NCBI RefSeq assembly: GCF_026151205.1
Contig: NC_087077.1
Location: 15,598,983 to 15,662,982 of the forward strand
DNA length: 64,000 nt
Source of the DNA: Bolinopsis microptera
Taxonomy: Eukaryota > Ctenophora > Tentaculata > Lobata > Bolinopsidae
Reading direction: 5' to 3'
Shown: positions 9,711 to 21,043 of the stretch, piece after piece
Position numbering within the stretch: the stretch's first letter is position 1
Layout: each line of letters begins with the position of its first letter
Notes under the pieces: generated by a model
The model's database searches: none
What the model was told of the DNA's origin: nothing
Seen by the model: the letters and a program-made list of their open reading frames with translations, nothing else
Translations under genes and position numbers: made by a program

Positions 9711-11094
9711 TGGTGACAAATATATATATACATCAATTATTATCTTTGGTTGTTAGAACCAACAGAAAAAACTTACACAGTTATGTTTTTACGGAAATTC
9801 AAAATATTTCCTATTCTAATGTTTATCAACCTGATATAACAGAGGTGCGATAGATTTTGCCGCAGTTGATCCCCTAGAACGACTTCTGTAGAACGAGCTG
9901 GGAACAACTTTTATTCCTTTGGGCCCCAAACTTTGGGGCGACCTCTTGCCCTTGGACGATCTCTAGTACCATCGAAATGTGGTGGATTATTATGAGAGTC
10001 TGCATAAACAGGTCCTATGGTGGCTTTATTTAGTCGCACTGTATACAGTATAAATATTATTTAAATAAGATTGAAGACCCTACAGTCTACGTCATATTAC
10101 ACTATATCCCCCGGAAAGATTTAATCGATTTCGTCAATATCTCCAGGAAACAAATTCGACCAAATTCGACCAAATTCGACCAAATCCCCCTCTACCTACT
10201 AAAATCCTAAAATACTAAATCCTACACCTCTAAATAAAAATGAAAATGCACGTATAAACCCTCACGTGACTAACACTAACCCTAAAATCCCACGTGCTAA
10301 CCGAACCTCACGTGTCCAATAAATGAATAAACAATACGCGCATATAAAATGCTCGTAACAACCAAATAAATTATAATTCAAATACCCCGTGATAACATCA
10401 CGTAATCTCAAAATATATCCACGTGCTACACTACACGTCATACAAAATAAACTTATTAATTATAAAAACCCACTTGCTACCCTCCAGTCTCTCCTAAATT
10501 GTTTCTCCTAACTGTCCCTCCTGTTTCTGATGTTATAATCTGACTGACGAAGATGACGTGTCGTCTCCTGCCCTCTCCACTATTTGTTGTTCCATCTCCC
10601 GCATGTTCCACCAGGTGTTCAATCTCCGTCAATCCTCTACTTGGTACTCCCAGATATCAGCCCACTACTCCATCTAATGTTCAGTACGCTTAGGTACGAA
10701 CATACTCTCTACTAAAATGCTCCGTACGCTTAAGTACGAACCTTCTACTAACTAACATGTCCTGTACGCTCAAGTACAACCTAACTAACTAAGATGCTCA
10801 GTACGCAATTAGGTATGAACCTATTACTAACTAAGAAATTCTGTACGCTCAGGTACAAACTAACTAACTAAATTGCTCAGTACGCTGCAATGCAACAACA
10901 AAAATGTATTTTCTCTTACAACTTAAGTCTGAGAGGGTTTCGTATGTCCTTCTTGCATCTGAACATTACATGTTTTTTAATTCAAATGCTTCTTATGTTG
11001 TTATGATCACTATTATTATTTTATTAGCACCAAGAACTCTTTTTGCGAAACTTTCCGTCTTTTTGTTTTGCGCAGTCATCTCAAGATCAGCCGG
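9711..11094. other. Mostly non-coding; small repeats
   Basis: 9,840-9,980 (minus) reads as a basic peptide (RARGRPKVWGPKGIKVVPSS) without recognised family. 10,150-10,180 holds three copies of an 11-bp AAATTCGACC-type unit. 10,250-10,460 contains repeated cacgtg. 10,885-10,980 recurs at 15,283-15,380 (aatgcaacaacaa, ctctgagaggg, gtatgtccttctt). Confidence 0.45.
10675..10890. repeat. Diverged tandem repeat of about 45 bp, 6 copies
   Basis: Each unit carries a GTACGCTTAGGTACGAAC-like core followed by ctactaactaa. Copies differ by substitutions and small indels. Every unit contains an imperfect GTAC palindrome pair. Confidence 0.75.
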
Positions 11095-11225
11095 TTTATT
11101 GAATATAAAGTGACGAAGGAATTCTCGTTCTCTATACACCATAGTGCGATCCAGCTTGTGTAGCAGTATATCGCTGACTACTCGATCAAATGCCTTGGAA
11201 AAGGTCTGAGGAATAGGGCGTCCTT
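11095..11225 (-). pseudogene. Non-LTR reverse transcriptase fragment
   Basis: Minus strand reads IPQTFSKAFDRVVSDILLHKL, cut here to its core FSKAFDRVV, the motif A region of CR1/Jockey-like reverse transcriptases. About 40 residues survive, and the expected acidic residue before FSKAFD reads T, so it is dead. Confidence 0.5.
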
Positions 11226-11408
11226 CTTTTTTTTGGGGACTGGCCCGTGGTACCAGCCAATGTTTATTGTTTACTCAAAAAAATAAATATAATATCAATG
11301 GTAATACGACATTCATCCCCGTGACGCCACCGTCGCATTCTGCAACCATCTGGAACACGTTTTGCAGATTACAGTCAACCTCTCGAAAACCATTCTTCTC
11401 CACACTTG

Positions 11409-11520
11409 GTAACTCGGTAATCTGCCGATGCACATCTGGGGCACACCTCGGGCACAAACTCGGGCACACCTGGGGCACATCTCGGGCACATCTCGGGCAA
11501 AACCACCTGGGGCACGGCTA
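11409..11520. repeat. GGGCAC-rich repeat shared with FSRKR loci
   Basis: tcggtaatctgccgatgcac followed by a run of tggggcacacctcgggcac units. The same block precedes the FSRKR copies at 52,448-52,530 and, inverted, 55,478-55,560. Here it lies downstream of a minus-strand FSRKR copy, so the two have been rearranged. Confidence 0.75.
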
Positions 11521-11825
11521 CTAACCTCACAATAATAAATGATAGATATCATTTATTATTATGATATTATTTATTACTATATGATGATAGATATCATTAT
11601 TTATATTACTTATATTGGTGACAGTATTAAACTATATGTATGAGCAATATAATTTTCAGAGACACAATTTTAACTTTGTTTATATTATTTATTTATTAAC
11701 GAGCAATTGAAAAATACGATTGATCTGTTCGTAATGTATTTAATAAATTCAATAGGTAAGCATTATTATATTATCAAAGTATCAATCGGAACATCTCATA
11801 ACCATTAAAAACTATAAGTATTACT

Positions 11826-12252
11826 GTAACAGAAAGGTTCCGGTTACAGATGTCCCTGGCCACTGGTAGAAGGTTTTTCAGTGTGGGATTAATCAGCTGG
11901 AGGAGTCCATGTCGGAGAGAAGGTAGGTCAATCCTCGCTGCCTCTGCTATGCAGCGCTTCCTGCCGAAGGACTCAGATATCCCCTCTGCAGCGAGTGCCT
12001 CCTTCTTCGTAGCACCATTCCGGACACGTGCCAGGATCCTGTCGTACTTTGAAACTTCTCCATCGATGGTGAAGGTGCGTGTTGAAGGAAAAAATTGGAA
12101 TGGGGAATTTCGATTTTCGAAAGGACAGAACTCATGGCGAAGGGGTTCTTAGGAGTAGACGCTATAAAGGGGTTGTTGAATGGGTCAGAGTTGCCGACCC
12201 AAGGATCTTCGTTGGATCCTAGAGCTGGCGAAGGAGTTCTTAGTGATAACAC
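11826..12252 (-). pseudogene. FSRKR-family gene with NPF-rich N-terminus
   Basis: 12,079 to 11,826 read in one frame: FTIDGEVSKYDRILARVRNG, then ESFGRKRCIAEAARIDLPSL, then HGLLQLINPTLKNLLPVARD and ICNRNL. This is the whole domain, starting at the FxIDGxVxxYD motif. Upstream to 12,252 a different frame reads DPWVGNSDPFNNPFIAS and TPKNPFAM; a frame change near 12,080 parts the two. Compared with 52,537-52,733 one F is missing (SFGRKR versus SFFGRKR). Probably a mobile-element protein; no catalytic motif is seen. Confidence 0.65.
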
Positions 12253-12639
12253 GCGACAGCAGCTCCTAAGGACAGGTCATTGTTCCTATAAGTGAAGGCA
12301 ATGGTTAGTAAACTTAGGGATGTAATATAATATAATATATCATCTTAGGACTTTAGGAGTAGAATAACCTAAGAATGGGTTGTTGAAGGGTCAGAATTCA
12401 GATTTACGATTTTTTTACCCCGCGGTGGAGTCTGATCATGTACCGAAATAAATAATCATAATTATATAGGATAAATATAATAATAATAATTTATATGAGG
12501 AGTCGAGGAGACCCATTATATTAGAGCTCGCAATTGGCGACGAGGTAACGTTAATGGTACCTCCAAATGTCAAGTGAACTCTCAAGCTCCAACCTTCCTG
12601 AACTCCCACTCCTTCTCCCTAGTTGATAACAAGTAGATC

Positions 12640-12702
12640 TATTTAGGACTTTCGACTTTAGGACTTTCGACTTTAGGACTTTCGACTTTAGGACTTTCCC
12701 AC
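12640..12702. repeat. 15-bp tandem repeat, about 4 copies
   Basis: Perfect TTTAGGACTTTCGAC units. Confidence 0.9.
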
Positions 12703-13030
12703 TATCCCGTACTAGCTTCTAGTCAGCTGACTTCTTTTAAAAAACAATTCTCGTCGCAGCTTCAACCGCAGCATTATAACATCTGCCTGAATCTCAGTCT
12801 GAAGACTGCTGTACCGGTCGAGTTTGTACTCATGTGATTCAGCGAAAATTAGTTCATACGACGACAAACTTTATAGCAAATAACGTTCAATCCTAAAACT
12901 ACTACAAGACTAAATATATTAGTACACATGATCACATAAGCATGGAATACTACAACGGTGAGCAGGTATATGTATCTAGTGTGGAGCAAAATTATGGCGG
13001 GAATGGCATTGACCAATGAGAAGTGTGAAA
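12703..13030. other. No feature seen
   Basis: AT-rich sequence with no repeat or open frame that I can support. Confidence 0.4.
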
Positions 13031-13435
13031 CTAAATATGGTTTGATTGAGGTTTAGGGTTAGTGTACCTAATATTTCTTAATTTTCTAGCTGGGGAAAAT
13101 ATTACTTTAATAAGTAAATTGTTCTGATTCCTAATTCTGATACCGATACTGTCTGAGATAAAATCTAACTTTAGCACTGTTCTGTTATTATCCCTGTTCC
13201 GATTACTTATACTGCTACGACGTCGGTTAGATAAATTTGTGGGTGTCTGGTACCCGTTTCTAATCATGAGACGGTCTAAAATGCTGAATGAATGTTCTCT
13301 CTCCTGAGGTCCTGACGAGATCTTGTCCACTTCCTTGTAAAGGTTTATCACGGTGTTAGTCTTCACAGATTCCTGGTGACAGTAGTTCTTGTGAAGTGTG
13401 ATGTCCTTCTGCTGTGGCTTACGGTACAAGCTCAC
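13031..13435 (-). pseudogene. Penelope-like element fragment (after the RT core)
   Basis: Minus frame of 134 codons starts SLYRKPQQKDITLHKNYCH and continues ESVKTNTVINLYKEVDKIS. A YRKPT-like motif followed by S-x-x..K...+ is what follows the RT core in Penelope-like elements; the intact copy here has SVYRKPTHTNLYTKY at the same place (57.7 kb). The GIY-YIG domain is not visible. The last third is arginine/asparagine-rich with no motif. Confidence 0.5.
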
Positions 13436-13734
13436 TTGAGCTTCTTGTCTGGGTCCTGGTTTTAAAGAACCTATATGTGTTGTATGTCGAGGATGACTTT
13501 CTCTGTAATGTTTCGCTTATGTTTTGTCTTTTTTGTTGGGTTAGCTGCACTAAAGTTATAGTGTTCGTCAAATCTGCAATTCAGTGGTCTATAGGTTCTC
13601 TCTGCAGTTGTCGACTACACAGGTGATTTGATATTAGCTAAATTAAAAATAACCTAATTCCTGAATACCAAATAAATACATTAAACAACTAATACATTAA
13701 TAAAATTATACATTCTATTTAATACTGTCTTTTC

Positions 13735-14281
13735 GGTTTGAGAACCGTTCCTGCAGCATGCAGAGTTCTCAGCTCAGCTAATTTCCTGTTACAAATTGAA
13801 GATGCGATAGGGAGGCATTCTTCAATGTAACGTTTCGTAGTTGTAGCATTCCGTGCTGCAGTGCCACCATATCCACCACATTAACAACTGATCCATCTGA
13901 AATCTGAATACATCTTTAAAACGAAACGTACTTTCTCTTAAAGCTATCCGCCAAAGGACTAGCTTATAGACTCCGGGACTGCGTTCGTTGTCATGTCTTA
14001 AAGTCGCCGCGAGTATTACTTTTGCTCTAGTGAGCAACCCGCGTTGTAGCTGGTATTGCACCCACTCGAAGTGGGGTCGTTTCTTCTTGATGGTGGTCGT
14101 GTAACGCCATCCACGAATATCAAACTCAATCTCGTAGCTCATTTCCCCGGATATCACGTTGAGAACTGTTGCCCTGCCTTCGAAGATTCGTGGTGTCAGC
14201 ATCAACCTTACTGCATTCGGGTTCTGCATCTGACGCCTGTTCACCTGTCCTCGCATCAATGCAAACGGGTTCGGGCAGGAA
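13735..14281 (-). pseudogene. Unknown NPF-motif gene fused to an FSRKR fragment
   Basis: From an acceptor-like cag at about 14,282 the minus strand is open: CPNPFALMRGQVNRRQM, then ISGEMSYEIEFDIRGWRY, then TIKKKRPHFEWVQYQL. It has protein-like composition but no family I know. Near 13,880 it passes into VDMVALQHGMLQLRNVTLK and, after a frameshift, ICNRKLAELRTLHAAG, the C-terminal half of the FSRKR domain. An in-frame ATG is at 14,256. PNPFA recalls TPKNPFA at 12.1 kb, also beside an FSRKR copy. Confidence 0.5.
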
Positions 14282-14400
14282 CTGTGATAATAAATGTTTA
14301 GTCAAAACGGAAAATCTTTTAATTGTAAACGTAAATAAAAGGGCTGTTAACCCCCTGAAGGAGGTACTGATCCTGGCGTCGTTTCTTATAACTTTTCTTA

Positions 14401-14580
14401 TATCTGTGCGATTATATGCGATTATATGCTATTATATGCGATTATATGCTATTATATGCGATTATATGCTATTATATGCGATTATATACTATTATATGCT
14501 ATTATATGCTAGTGTAATATGCGATTTCATGCGATTATATGGGATTATTTGCGGTTTTATGCGATTATCGCTATATAATG
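14401..14580. repeat. GCGATTATAT / GCTATTATAT microsatellite
   Basis: About 15 alternating 10-bp units (gcgattatat, gctattatat), decaying at the right end. Confidence 0.9.
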
Positions 14581-14599
14581 GCTGTATAACAATGGCTGG

Positions 14600-14850
14600 C
14601 AGAGGTGTGCTAGATGCAATGAGCACGGTAGGTCTTCCTCGTCTAAGATAAGAGTAGTAGGTCTTTCAGTGTCATTATCATCTCTCTTCCGCTTCATAAT
14701 AACATTTACTACGCAATACATAATTTTTGAATATTATCTCGCATATTATCATTTTTAGTTCAAATTTCCGTACAAACATTTTAGTCGTAGAAAGTGCTAA
14801 ATTAGAAATTTGGGCCAGTGGCAGCATCTGCCAATTCTAAATCGTATTTT
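14600..14850. repeat. Dispersed repeat, third copy of the 6.3-6.6 kb block
   Basis: gagcacggtaggtcttcctc through aatcgtatttttgt matches 6,345-6,600 and 7,656-7,850. The other copies are next to the F-box genes; here there is no F-box sequence, so the block moves or duplicates on its own. Confidence 0.8.
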
Positions 14851-15918
14851 TGTTTCAATTGGCCCCGGGGCCCCCATGTGCAAAAAACAGCACTCTACTT
14901 TGGAGTCGAAACAATATAGAAACATGTATAACAGCTTTAGTTTCCCGGATTTCCCTCTTCTTTTGTCCATGATTCTTTTTATCTTCTTCTATAAATTCTG
15001 TAAGTGTGAACGATTCTTTCAAATTTCTCAGATTTTCCTCCGGATCCTTATAGACACAATTTCAGGACAGATCTGTATATGAGGTCTTCATCGAAGGATC
15101 TATATTTAACCTTCTCCAAAGCTGATGGAAACTTGAGCTTCTTTTTCTGTTCAATAAATATATCGGCCGCATGTTTTTAGTTGGAAATGTAAAGACCTTA
15201 TTGAGTTATCTTCACCATTGTCTCACTGTTGTGGGGATTCATAATATTATATTATTATCATTGTTCAAACGGATAACAGTACGATGAAATGCAACAACAA
15301 CAAAAATATATTTTCTCTAACAACTGAACTCTGAGAGGGCGTTTTTTTAATTTGTATGTCCTTCTTGGATCTGAACTAATAATTAAAGTCACATTTTACA
15401 CATCTGATAATTTGTATAGAAAAGTTAAATGTTTTCGGCTGGCAGGTTTGTCCCACGGATAGATTTTCAGGATCTATACTTCTATAATCTATGGCGATGG
15501 CCCGCTGTTGAATCAGTCAATCACACGGCCGTACTCATTTACGATGTCAAGGATTGAGAAGGTCGTCAGAACTGAGCGTGAGCATTTTCATATGAAATTA
15601 TAAAAAGAGATTAGAGTTTAATGTAGGAAAATAAAATAAATAACATTATGTATTCTAAATATTGCTCAGGTAGGCGAGATACATTTTTAGGTTTTATCCC
15701 ACAGCAACATGTCTTCCCATCTGTCTGTCTAGAACGTTAACTAACATAGCCATCCAGGTCAGTTTCAGTGTTAATAGTGATGTAGTTATCAGAAAGGTGC
15801 TCAGAGCCCTCCATAGCTATACAATAGCTGTGTTGAGGATGAGAAGGTAGCGTTTATTGTAGTCATCGTGATAACAGCCCGATAGTGAATTTGAGAATAT
15901 TGATAGTTACATTATAAG
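14851..15918. other. No gene recognised
   Basis: Low-complexity AT-rich sequence. 15,283-15,380 repeats 10,885-10,980. Open frames on the plus strand are short and hydrophobic, with no motif. Confidence 0.4.
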
Positions 15919-16212
15919 TTATCTTACCTTTAAGTCTAAGCGTTTAAAATAATCTATAAAGTCATAAAGCCGATTGGTTTGGCAGCTTACTGGATAAGTT
16001 TCGCCTGTGACCCAAGTATCCAGATGTTGCAGGTGCATACGGGGTTCCACATTCCTCCGAGTAACATGACCAGACCGATGATGTTTTCTGTTTTGAGTTT
16101 TATACAATGGTTTTATGTTCAATGATCTTAGATTTGTTCTACCTCTAACTTTATTTGAATGAAAGATACTGAATTTTTGAATAAGAATCAAAATTATAAC
16201 ATCAAACGACAT
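15919..16212 (-). CDS. Possible exon of unknown function
   Basis: 97-codon frame; the second half (HLQHLDTWVTGETYPVSCQT, then RLYDFIDYFKRLDLK) has globular-protein composition and runs into a donor-like AAGGTAAG at its end. No match to a family I know. It could belong with the next gene downstream on the same strand. Confidence 0.3.
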   Translation of the reverse strand: MSFDVIILILIQKFSIFHSNKVRGRTNLRSLNIKPLYKTQNRKHHRSGHVTRRNVEPRMHLQHLDTWVTGETYPVSCQTNRLYDFIDYFKRLDLKVR

Positions 16213-16804
16213 AAAAACACATTAATACATTAATAGAGCTTCTTTAGATCCTCCTTGGTCTTTAAAGAGAACTTCCTGCAGTGGGATTCTACAACGAGTA
16301 TCAGCTCTTGATACGATTCTTCAGTCCTGGTGATCCGGGTGTTGTAGCGTGTAGCCAGAGTTAATGCTTGCTCAGATGAGTCATTGAGTGGCGTCAGATT
16401 CTTCAGAGCTGATTGTATCACGGAGAATTCAGGCGCTTCGCTCCAGTTTTTTTTCTTTTTTTTTGGGTTGGGGCACCCACTTTACCTTCCTATCGGAAGG
16501 CTACGTCCGTCTGGTGACTAACGTCTATTGGGGTCCCTCTGGTTGTAGGTGTCACAGGGTACGGGCACTTGGCATGGGCTAGTGCTCCTTACCCTCCGGA
16601 GGATAAAGCCTTGTGAGCGACGTTTTCCCGTAGGAAAACTGTCATAATGCTCGGTCTCGGGAGAGCCCCATCCATGCCTAGGTGATCTCCCGGGCGCTCT
16701 TTTAGAACAAGCTGCCCCTGTCTTTTCTAGTGAGCAGACAGGAACCTACCGGGCATACCTGAGCACCTAGTATCTCTTACCCAAATCTATGATTTCTTTT
16801 ATTT

Positions 16805-16827
16805 GCGCGCGTCTTTGCGACGCGCGC
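16805..16827. other. Perfect GC stem-loop in retrotransposon 3' UTR
   Basis: GCGCGCGTC, loop TTTGC, GACGCGCGC: a 9-bp perfect stem in AT-rich surroundings. 3' UTR hairpins can be the template signal for reverse transcriptases; that role is inferred here. Confidence 0.6.
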
Positions 16828-16928
16828 GTTCTTGTTTGTAACAATTTTTGCTTTATATTACGCTATATCTTTTTTGCTAGTTATGGCGCTATTCTCAGTT
16901 GTCCAACATTTGCGTACACATGTTTATC

Positions 16929-17519
16929 TTAATCTTCTACATAATAACTAACAAATTCATCCTCCATCCTTCCTGTTTTCTTATGTAATTTATTATTTCT
17001 GAAGCTTTGGCTTTTTCTATGATAGTTTTGATGTTGGTATGCGTAATTTGTAAAGTTTGTTGTCTTACCTCTGAATATGCCGGGCACCTCGCCAAATAAT
17101 GTTCCGTTGTTTCCAGTTCTGTGGGACAGTGTCTGCAGAATGGTACTACTGTCTACTGTTCTATCTAACTTGTGTAGATTTGCAGTTAACTTGTTTTGTC
17201 CTGAAATTATTTGTGTTAGGTATCTAATTTGGTCTCTGCTTTTTGTTGGAAGATGGAGTCCTTGTTTCTCGAAATATTTTCTGATAATTTCCTTATTTTC
17301 AACTTTTATTTTAGATGTTTTGATTTTACTCGTGGTGATGTTCCTTGCTTTTTCCATTATTTTATTTATTATATGTTTTTCTGGAAAATATGTGAATGGT
17401 TCAGGCCCATATTTAATGGACATTGCCCCTCTTTTTGCTAGTTTATCAGCTGCTTCATTACCTTCAATGCCGATATGTGCTTTTACCTTATATATTGATA
17501 CTGACAGCAGCGGAGGCAC
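16929..17519 (-). pseudogene. RNase H C-terminal half and zinc knuckle
   Basis: Minus strand reads YKVKAHIGIEGNEAADKLAK, the HxGxxGNExAD end of a retroelement RNase H, carrying its last acidic residue. After about 130 residues a frameshift leads into CRHCPTELETTEHYLARC, a C-x2-C..H..C knuckle typical of this element type. The RNase H start (first catalytic Asp) and the RT are gone. The sequence between 17,520 and 17,944 has open pieces but no identifiable domain. Confidence 0.8.
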
Positions 17520-18294
17520 TCATAACTGCAGTACACAAATCCAACAAAACATGGAGGGCGTTCAGCCCATCACTAGTGAAAGAGCGCGTGAGATGTATCC
17601 TATCACTTCAACGAAATGCGCCCAAAAGGTAAGTCTGCTTACCTTTTGTCTACCTGCTGTCTTAGACTCCACTTTAGCTTTTAGTGAGATCTCCGTCACC
17701 CCATTGAACGCGTCTATTATCTCAATACTGTCTTCTATTCCCTGCGAAATGAATTTTGTTATGTAAGTATTAATTGTACATTAGTGGTTATGGATGTCAT
17801 GTTACTTCAGAATTCTATATTTCTTGTTGGATGGTTTCATAACTTCATCGTTGCATTACTTAGATAATGATATGCGAGAACTATTTCTTTATTATGTTCA
17901 GATATGGGGAAATTTGGGAATTTGTAAATTCTTGTAAACTTACGGCTTCGCTCCAGTTATCATCCTTCAGAAAGTCCAATGAAACATTGAGCAGGTCGAA
18001 TAGGACTCTCGATCTACCACTGACATAGTCTTCTAGTGTGGAATTAATTGCAGAGAGGTAACGTGTGATAAACTGATTATTATTAGACACGAGAACAATG
18101 GATATACACAATCTACAAATGATAGTAAATAAATAGTCAATCAATACAGTCAATCAACAACTGGGAACAACTGAGTTTATCTAGATATTAGTCTGCTAAG
18201 GTCACACTGCTAACGCTCTTTCTCACATACACAGCTGACTAACACAGAGATTAACTATTAATAATTATCAATGTAACACCAAATACTAATTATT

Positions 18295-18590
18295 AAATGG
18301 TACACTACAACAAGACAGTTTCTTCTTCTTCTCCGAAGCTTAAGCACCGAACTACAATTGTCACTGGTCACACCGACCGTTACTATCTCTACACCGATAT
18401 TACACGTACACTGAGAAGAGTTCTTAACCACCGAACTCCTATCTTCTCCTCTGACTATCTCTACACCGATAGGACACGTACACTGAGAAGAGTTCTTAAA
18501 CACCGAACTTCTATCTTCTCCTCTGACTATCTCTACACCGATAGTGCAAACTGAGTCTCTCACAACGAACACATCTACTAACACTCTATG
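18295..18590. repeat. 72-bp tandem repeat open on both strands
   Basis: CTATCTCTACACCGAT starts at 18,383, 18,455 and 18,527, an exact 72-bp period (24 codons). The minus frame gives GVEIVRGEDRSSVFKNSSQC twice; the plus frame gives YLYTDITRTLRRVL twice. Which strand, if either, is translated cannot be told. Confidence 0.8.
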
Positions 18591-20119
18591 TAGTTAAACA
18601 GCATACAACAGGCGTGGCTAGCAGCTCCTAGATCTGCACTGGTACAGCAGTCTCCAACGTCAGGTATAGTAGCAGCCTCCAAGATCAAGTCGTCACTCGT
18701 ATAAGTCACGTCATGTTCCTACAAGAGATTAAATTAAGTTAGTATGGTTTTAATGATGTACTTAATTATCATATTATATCATCATTAACAACGTGTACGT
18801 ATCTGGCGTCAATGTCAGGTAAAGAGAATGATCTGTTGTTTCTTCTCTGGCTGTTGCACTACTATCAGGTCTTCTGCAGATCATGCTCCAATCTAAGCTC
18901 CCGACTCTGGAAAACTATACTACATACCCGACATGGGAAAATATCCCCCTTACATACCAAACAATGACTTACCAAATCATCAGGACGAGTAAGGCAAACT
19001 GTACACCACTTAGCTTACCCTTACCACACGCTTCCAGATGTCTTTTAAAATTCTGAAGAAACCAATAATTCTGACACGCCGGGCACTGATGACCTGGATT
19101 CTTTATCTCTCTGAGGTTCAAATTATAAGACTAAGAGGCCGGGAGTGTTTATAGACTCGAACACACCTGCATTTGCCGCATCCATCAAGGCAAGCTCTAG
19201 TTGAGCATCAATACTACTCCTAAAGGTATGATCAATCATCTCCTGTTTAAACTGATGAACATACAAGGGACTGGAAACATAGCGGACACCATTCGTGGCA
19301 TTCACTGTCAAAAGTGCTTACAACTTTTTGAATATTCGCCAACACAGCCTAACTCTAAAAAATCATTTAAATTTAACTCTAGCATGCCCTTGCGCGCTAG
19401 AAAATAAAATACCGAAAAGAACAGTTTCTAGAAGTAAAGTCTAAACTTACTACAAATACAATTTCAGTTAAACAAAAATTCAGTTAAACAAAAATTCAAT
19501 TTTATGCCATTTATTACAGAGTAAACAAGTTTACAATAAATCAATTTGATATTTAAAGGAATCCTAATTCAATGTGTAGTATGGTTGACACTCTTTAAAT
19601 AGATTAGATATAGGTTGACGGGGCAAAGGAGTGTGCGTGCTGTTCGCTATTGCTCACACCAAACGGCAACCTAGTAAATGTTTTGTATGGACACCGGTCT
19701 CCATCACGATACAAAATTAGGATTGTAGAATTTATTGTATAACTTTTAGTGCAGTGGAGGAAGCGGTGTGGTGCATTAATAGAGTGACAGCCTACTGATT
19801 TAGAGTTGTTTTTAAGTGAGCATAATGGGTATATTTTTGGACCTAAAGGCTTTACTATGGCAACTTTAAAATTGGTTCTTTTGATCATTTATTAAATGTC
19901 ACTTAAAAAATATATAAATCTGGAATCTGTTCACACTGTGAACCAGTCCTATAAAAAAAAACCTCTTAAATCAAATATTTAAAACGTCTCAATAAAAACG
20001 TTTCAAATACAGTTTTCTAACACTCTCCTCACTTTTTCCTTTTTCTCCTTTCTTTAAATTTTAAATCCTTTTATCCATTTTCAGCACGCGAAGTTCTTCT
20101 GAAAGTCAGTACTCGGTGA
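18591..20119. other. No gene recognised
   Basis: AT-rich with short open frames. Minus 19,123-19,311 (DAQLELALMDAANAGVFESI) looks protein-like but ends near a CAG-less border and has no family. 19,460-19,500 has a twice-repeated cagttaaacaaaaattcag. Nothing firmer is visible. Confidence 0.35.
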
Positions 20120-20569
20120 AGACGGACTGTCCTGGTAGGAGTAAACTGGTGGGGGTTGGGTAATGGGTATCCATACGCTGATCCCAATGATGTGCCGCCT
20201 GTGCCGCATAATATTCATTTTCAACCCTTAGATCTCTGATCATCCTCTCCACACTCCTTAGCCTCTTTTTTAACGTCTCCTTCTTTCTAATATCATCCCA
20301 ATTATTTCCGACTCAATTGGGTGACGTAAGGACTTCTCAAGTCGGTAAAATGGTCCTCCTTTAGTAACATGTACAAGTCTTGTCATGGCGGTACTGTCTT
20401 CTTCCACCGGCATCTCCGCTATCCGCAGCGCCAAGAATTCCATGATTTCCCGGCGTACCTCTTCCGTGGGTGGGCCCGCAGTGGGTGTGGACTCGACATC
20501 ACTGTTCTGTAGTCCGTAAATTGCAATCATATACTTTCCTTTTAAAATCAAATACATATCCAATACCAT
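20120..20569 (-). CDS. Unknown coiled-coil protein, frameshifted
   Basis: Frame 20,569-20,270 includes PPTEEVRREIMEFLALRIAE and TKGGPFYRLEKSL. Near 20,285 a shift by one base leads into DDIRKKETLKKRLRSVERMI and RDLRVENEYYAAQAAHHWDQ, ending near 20,120. Charged heptads suggest a coiled coil. No known domain; gag-like or host origin both possible. Confidence 0.4.
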
Positions 20570-21043
20570 CCGTATTGTTTTTCACTTTGAGTAGCTATAG
20601 CTTCGAATACAAACGTATGTCTATAACTTTATTTATATTAATACAATAATATTAATAGTTACGTCATAGTAAATACAATTTGAAATGAACTTGCTGCACG
20701 CAGTTTTAAAACAGAGACTAAATAAATGATACGGTTTGAAAAACTTAGTCTTTCTCACCGGATCTTTATCCTCGATGTCAGTGTTGTAAATGACAAGGTC
20801 AAGGTAAGATTTTGCATTTCTGTTAATCTCTGGCTTGCAAAATATCCGCGGTTTTCCATTCGGGCGTACTGTCCGGTTCATGCCCTTCTACTCTAGCTCT
20901 ATGAGCTGCCTGCAGAGAACCACGCCCTTTTCCCGAACAGCTCTAAGTCTATCTGCGTCACCTTGAGGAGTGTTTTCATTCACATTTATTTAAAGAAATT
21001 AAACAGAAACAAAAGCGGGGACAAGGGTGAACAATTTAAATAA
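20570..21043. other. Short coding-like pieces only
   Basis: Minus strand has ENTPQGDADRLRAVREKGVV (about 20,985-20,925) and NGKPRIFCKPEINRNAKSYL (about 20,870-20,810), both protein-like, neither recognised. Confidence 0.3.

Larger units (their letters stand above)
16447..17944 (-). mobile_element. 5'-truncated RNase H-bearing non-LTR retrotransposon
   Basis: GCTTCGCTCCAG flanks it at 16,435-16,446 and 17,945-17,956 (12-bp target duplication). A T-run at 16,447-16,464 is the poly(A) tail on the minus strand. About 450 bp of GC-richer 3' UTR follow, then RNase H coding sequence, then truncation. The paralogous locus near 33,310 shows the empty site. Poly(A), RNase H and a C-terminal zinc knuckle suggest an I/Jockey/R1-like clade, but no RT is left to decide. 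Confidence 0.85.
16230..18153 (-). pseudogene. Unknown gene interrupted by a non-LTR insertion
   Basis: Two exon-like pieces, 17,957-18,153 (YVSGRSRVLFDLLNVSLDFL, then KDDNWSEA) and 16,230-16,434 (PEFSVIQSALKNLTPLNDSS to EDLKKLY), are split by the insertion at 16,447-17,944 with 12-bp duplications. A diverged paralogue at 33,066-33,450 keeps the uninterrupted order (NWSEAPEFS), so the split is not an intron. The protein is helical and leucine-rich; I do not recognise it. Confidence 0.55.

Noticed and set aside
16470-16800. Structured GC-rich block as a tRNA-derived SINE
   Set aside because: No A/B box pair that I can support; it is continuous with the RNase H element and its poly(A) tail, so it is that element's 3' UTR.
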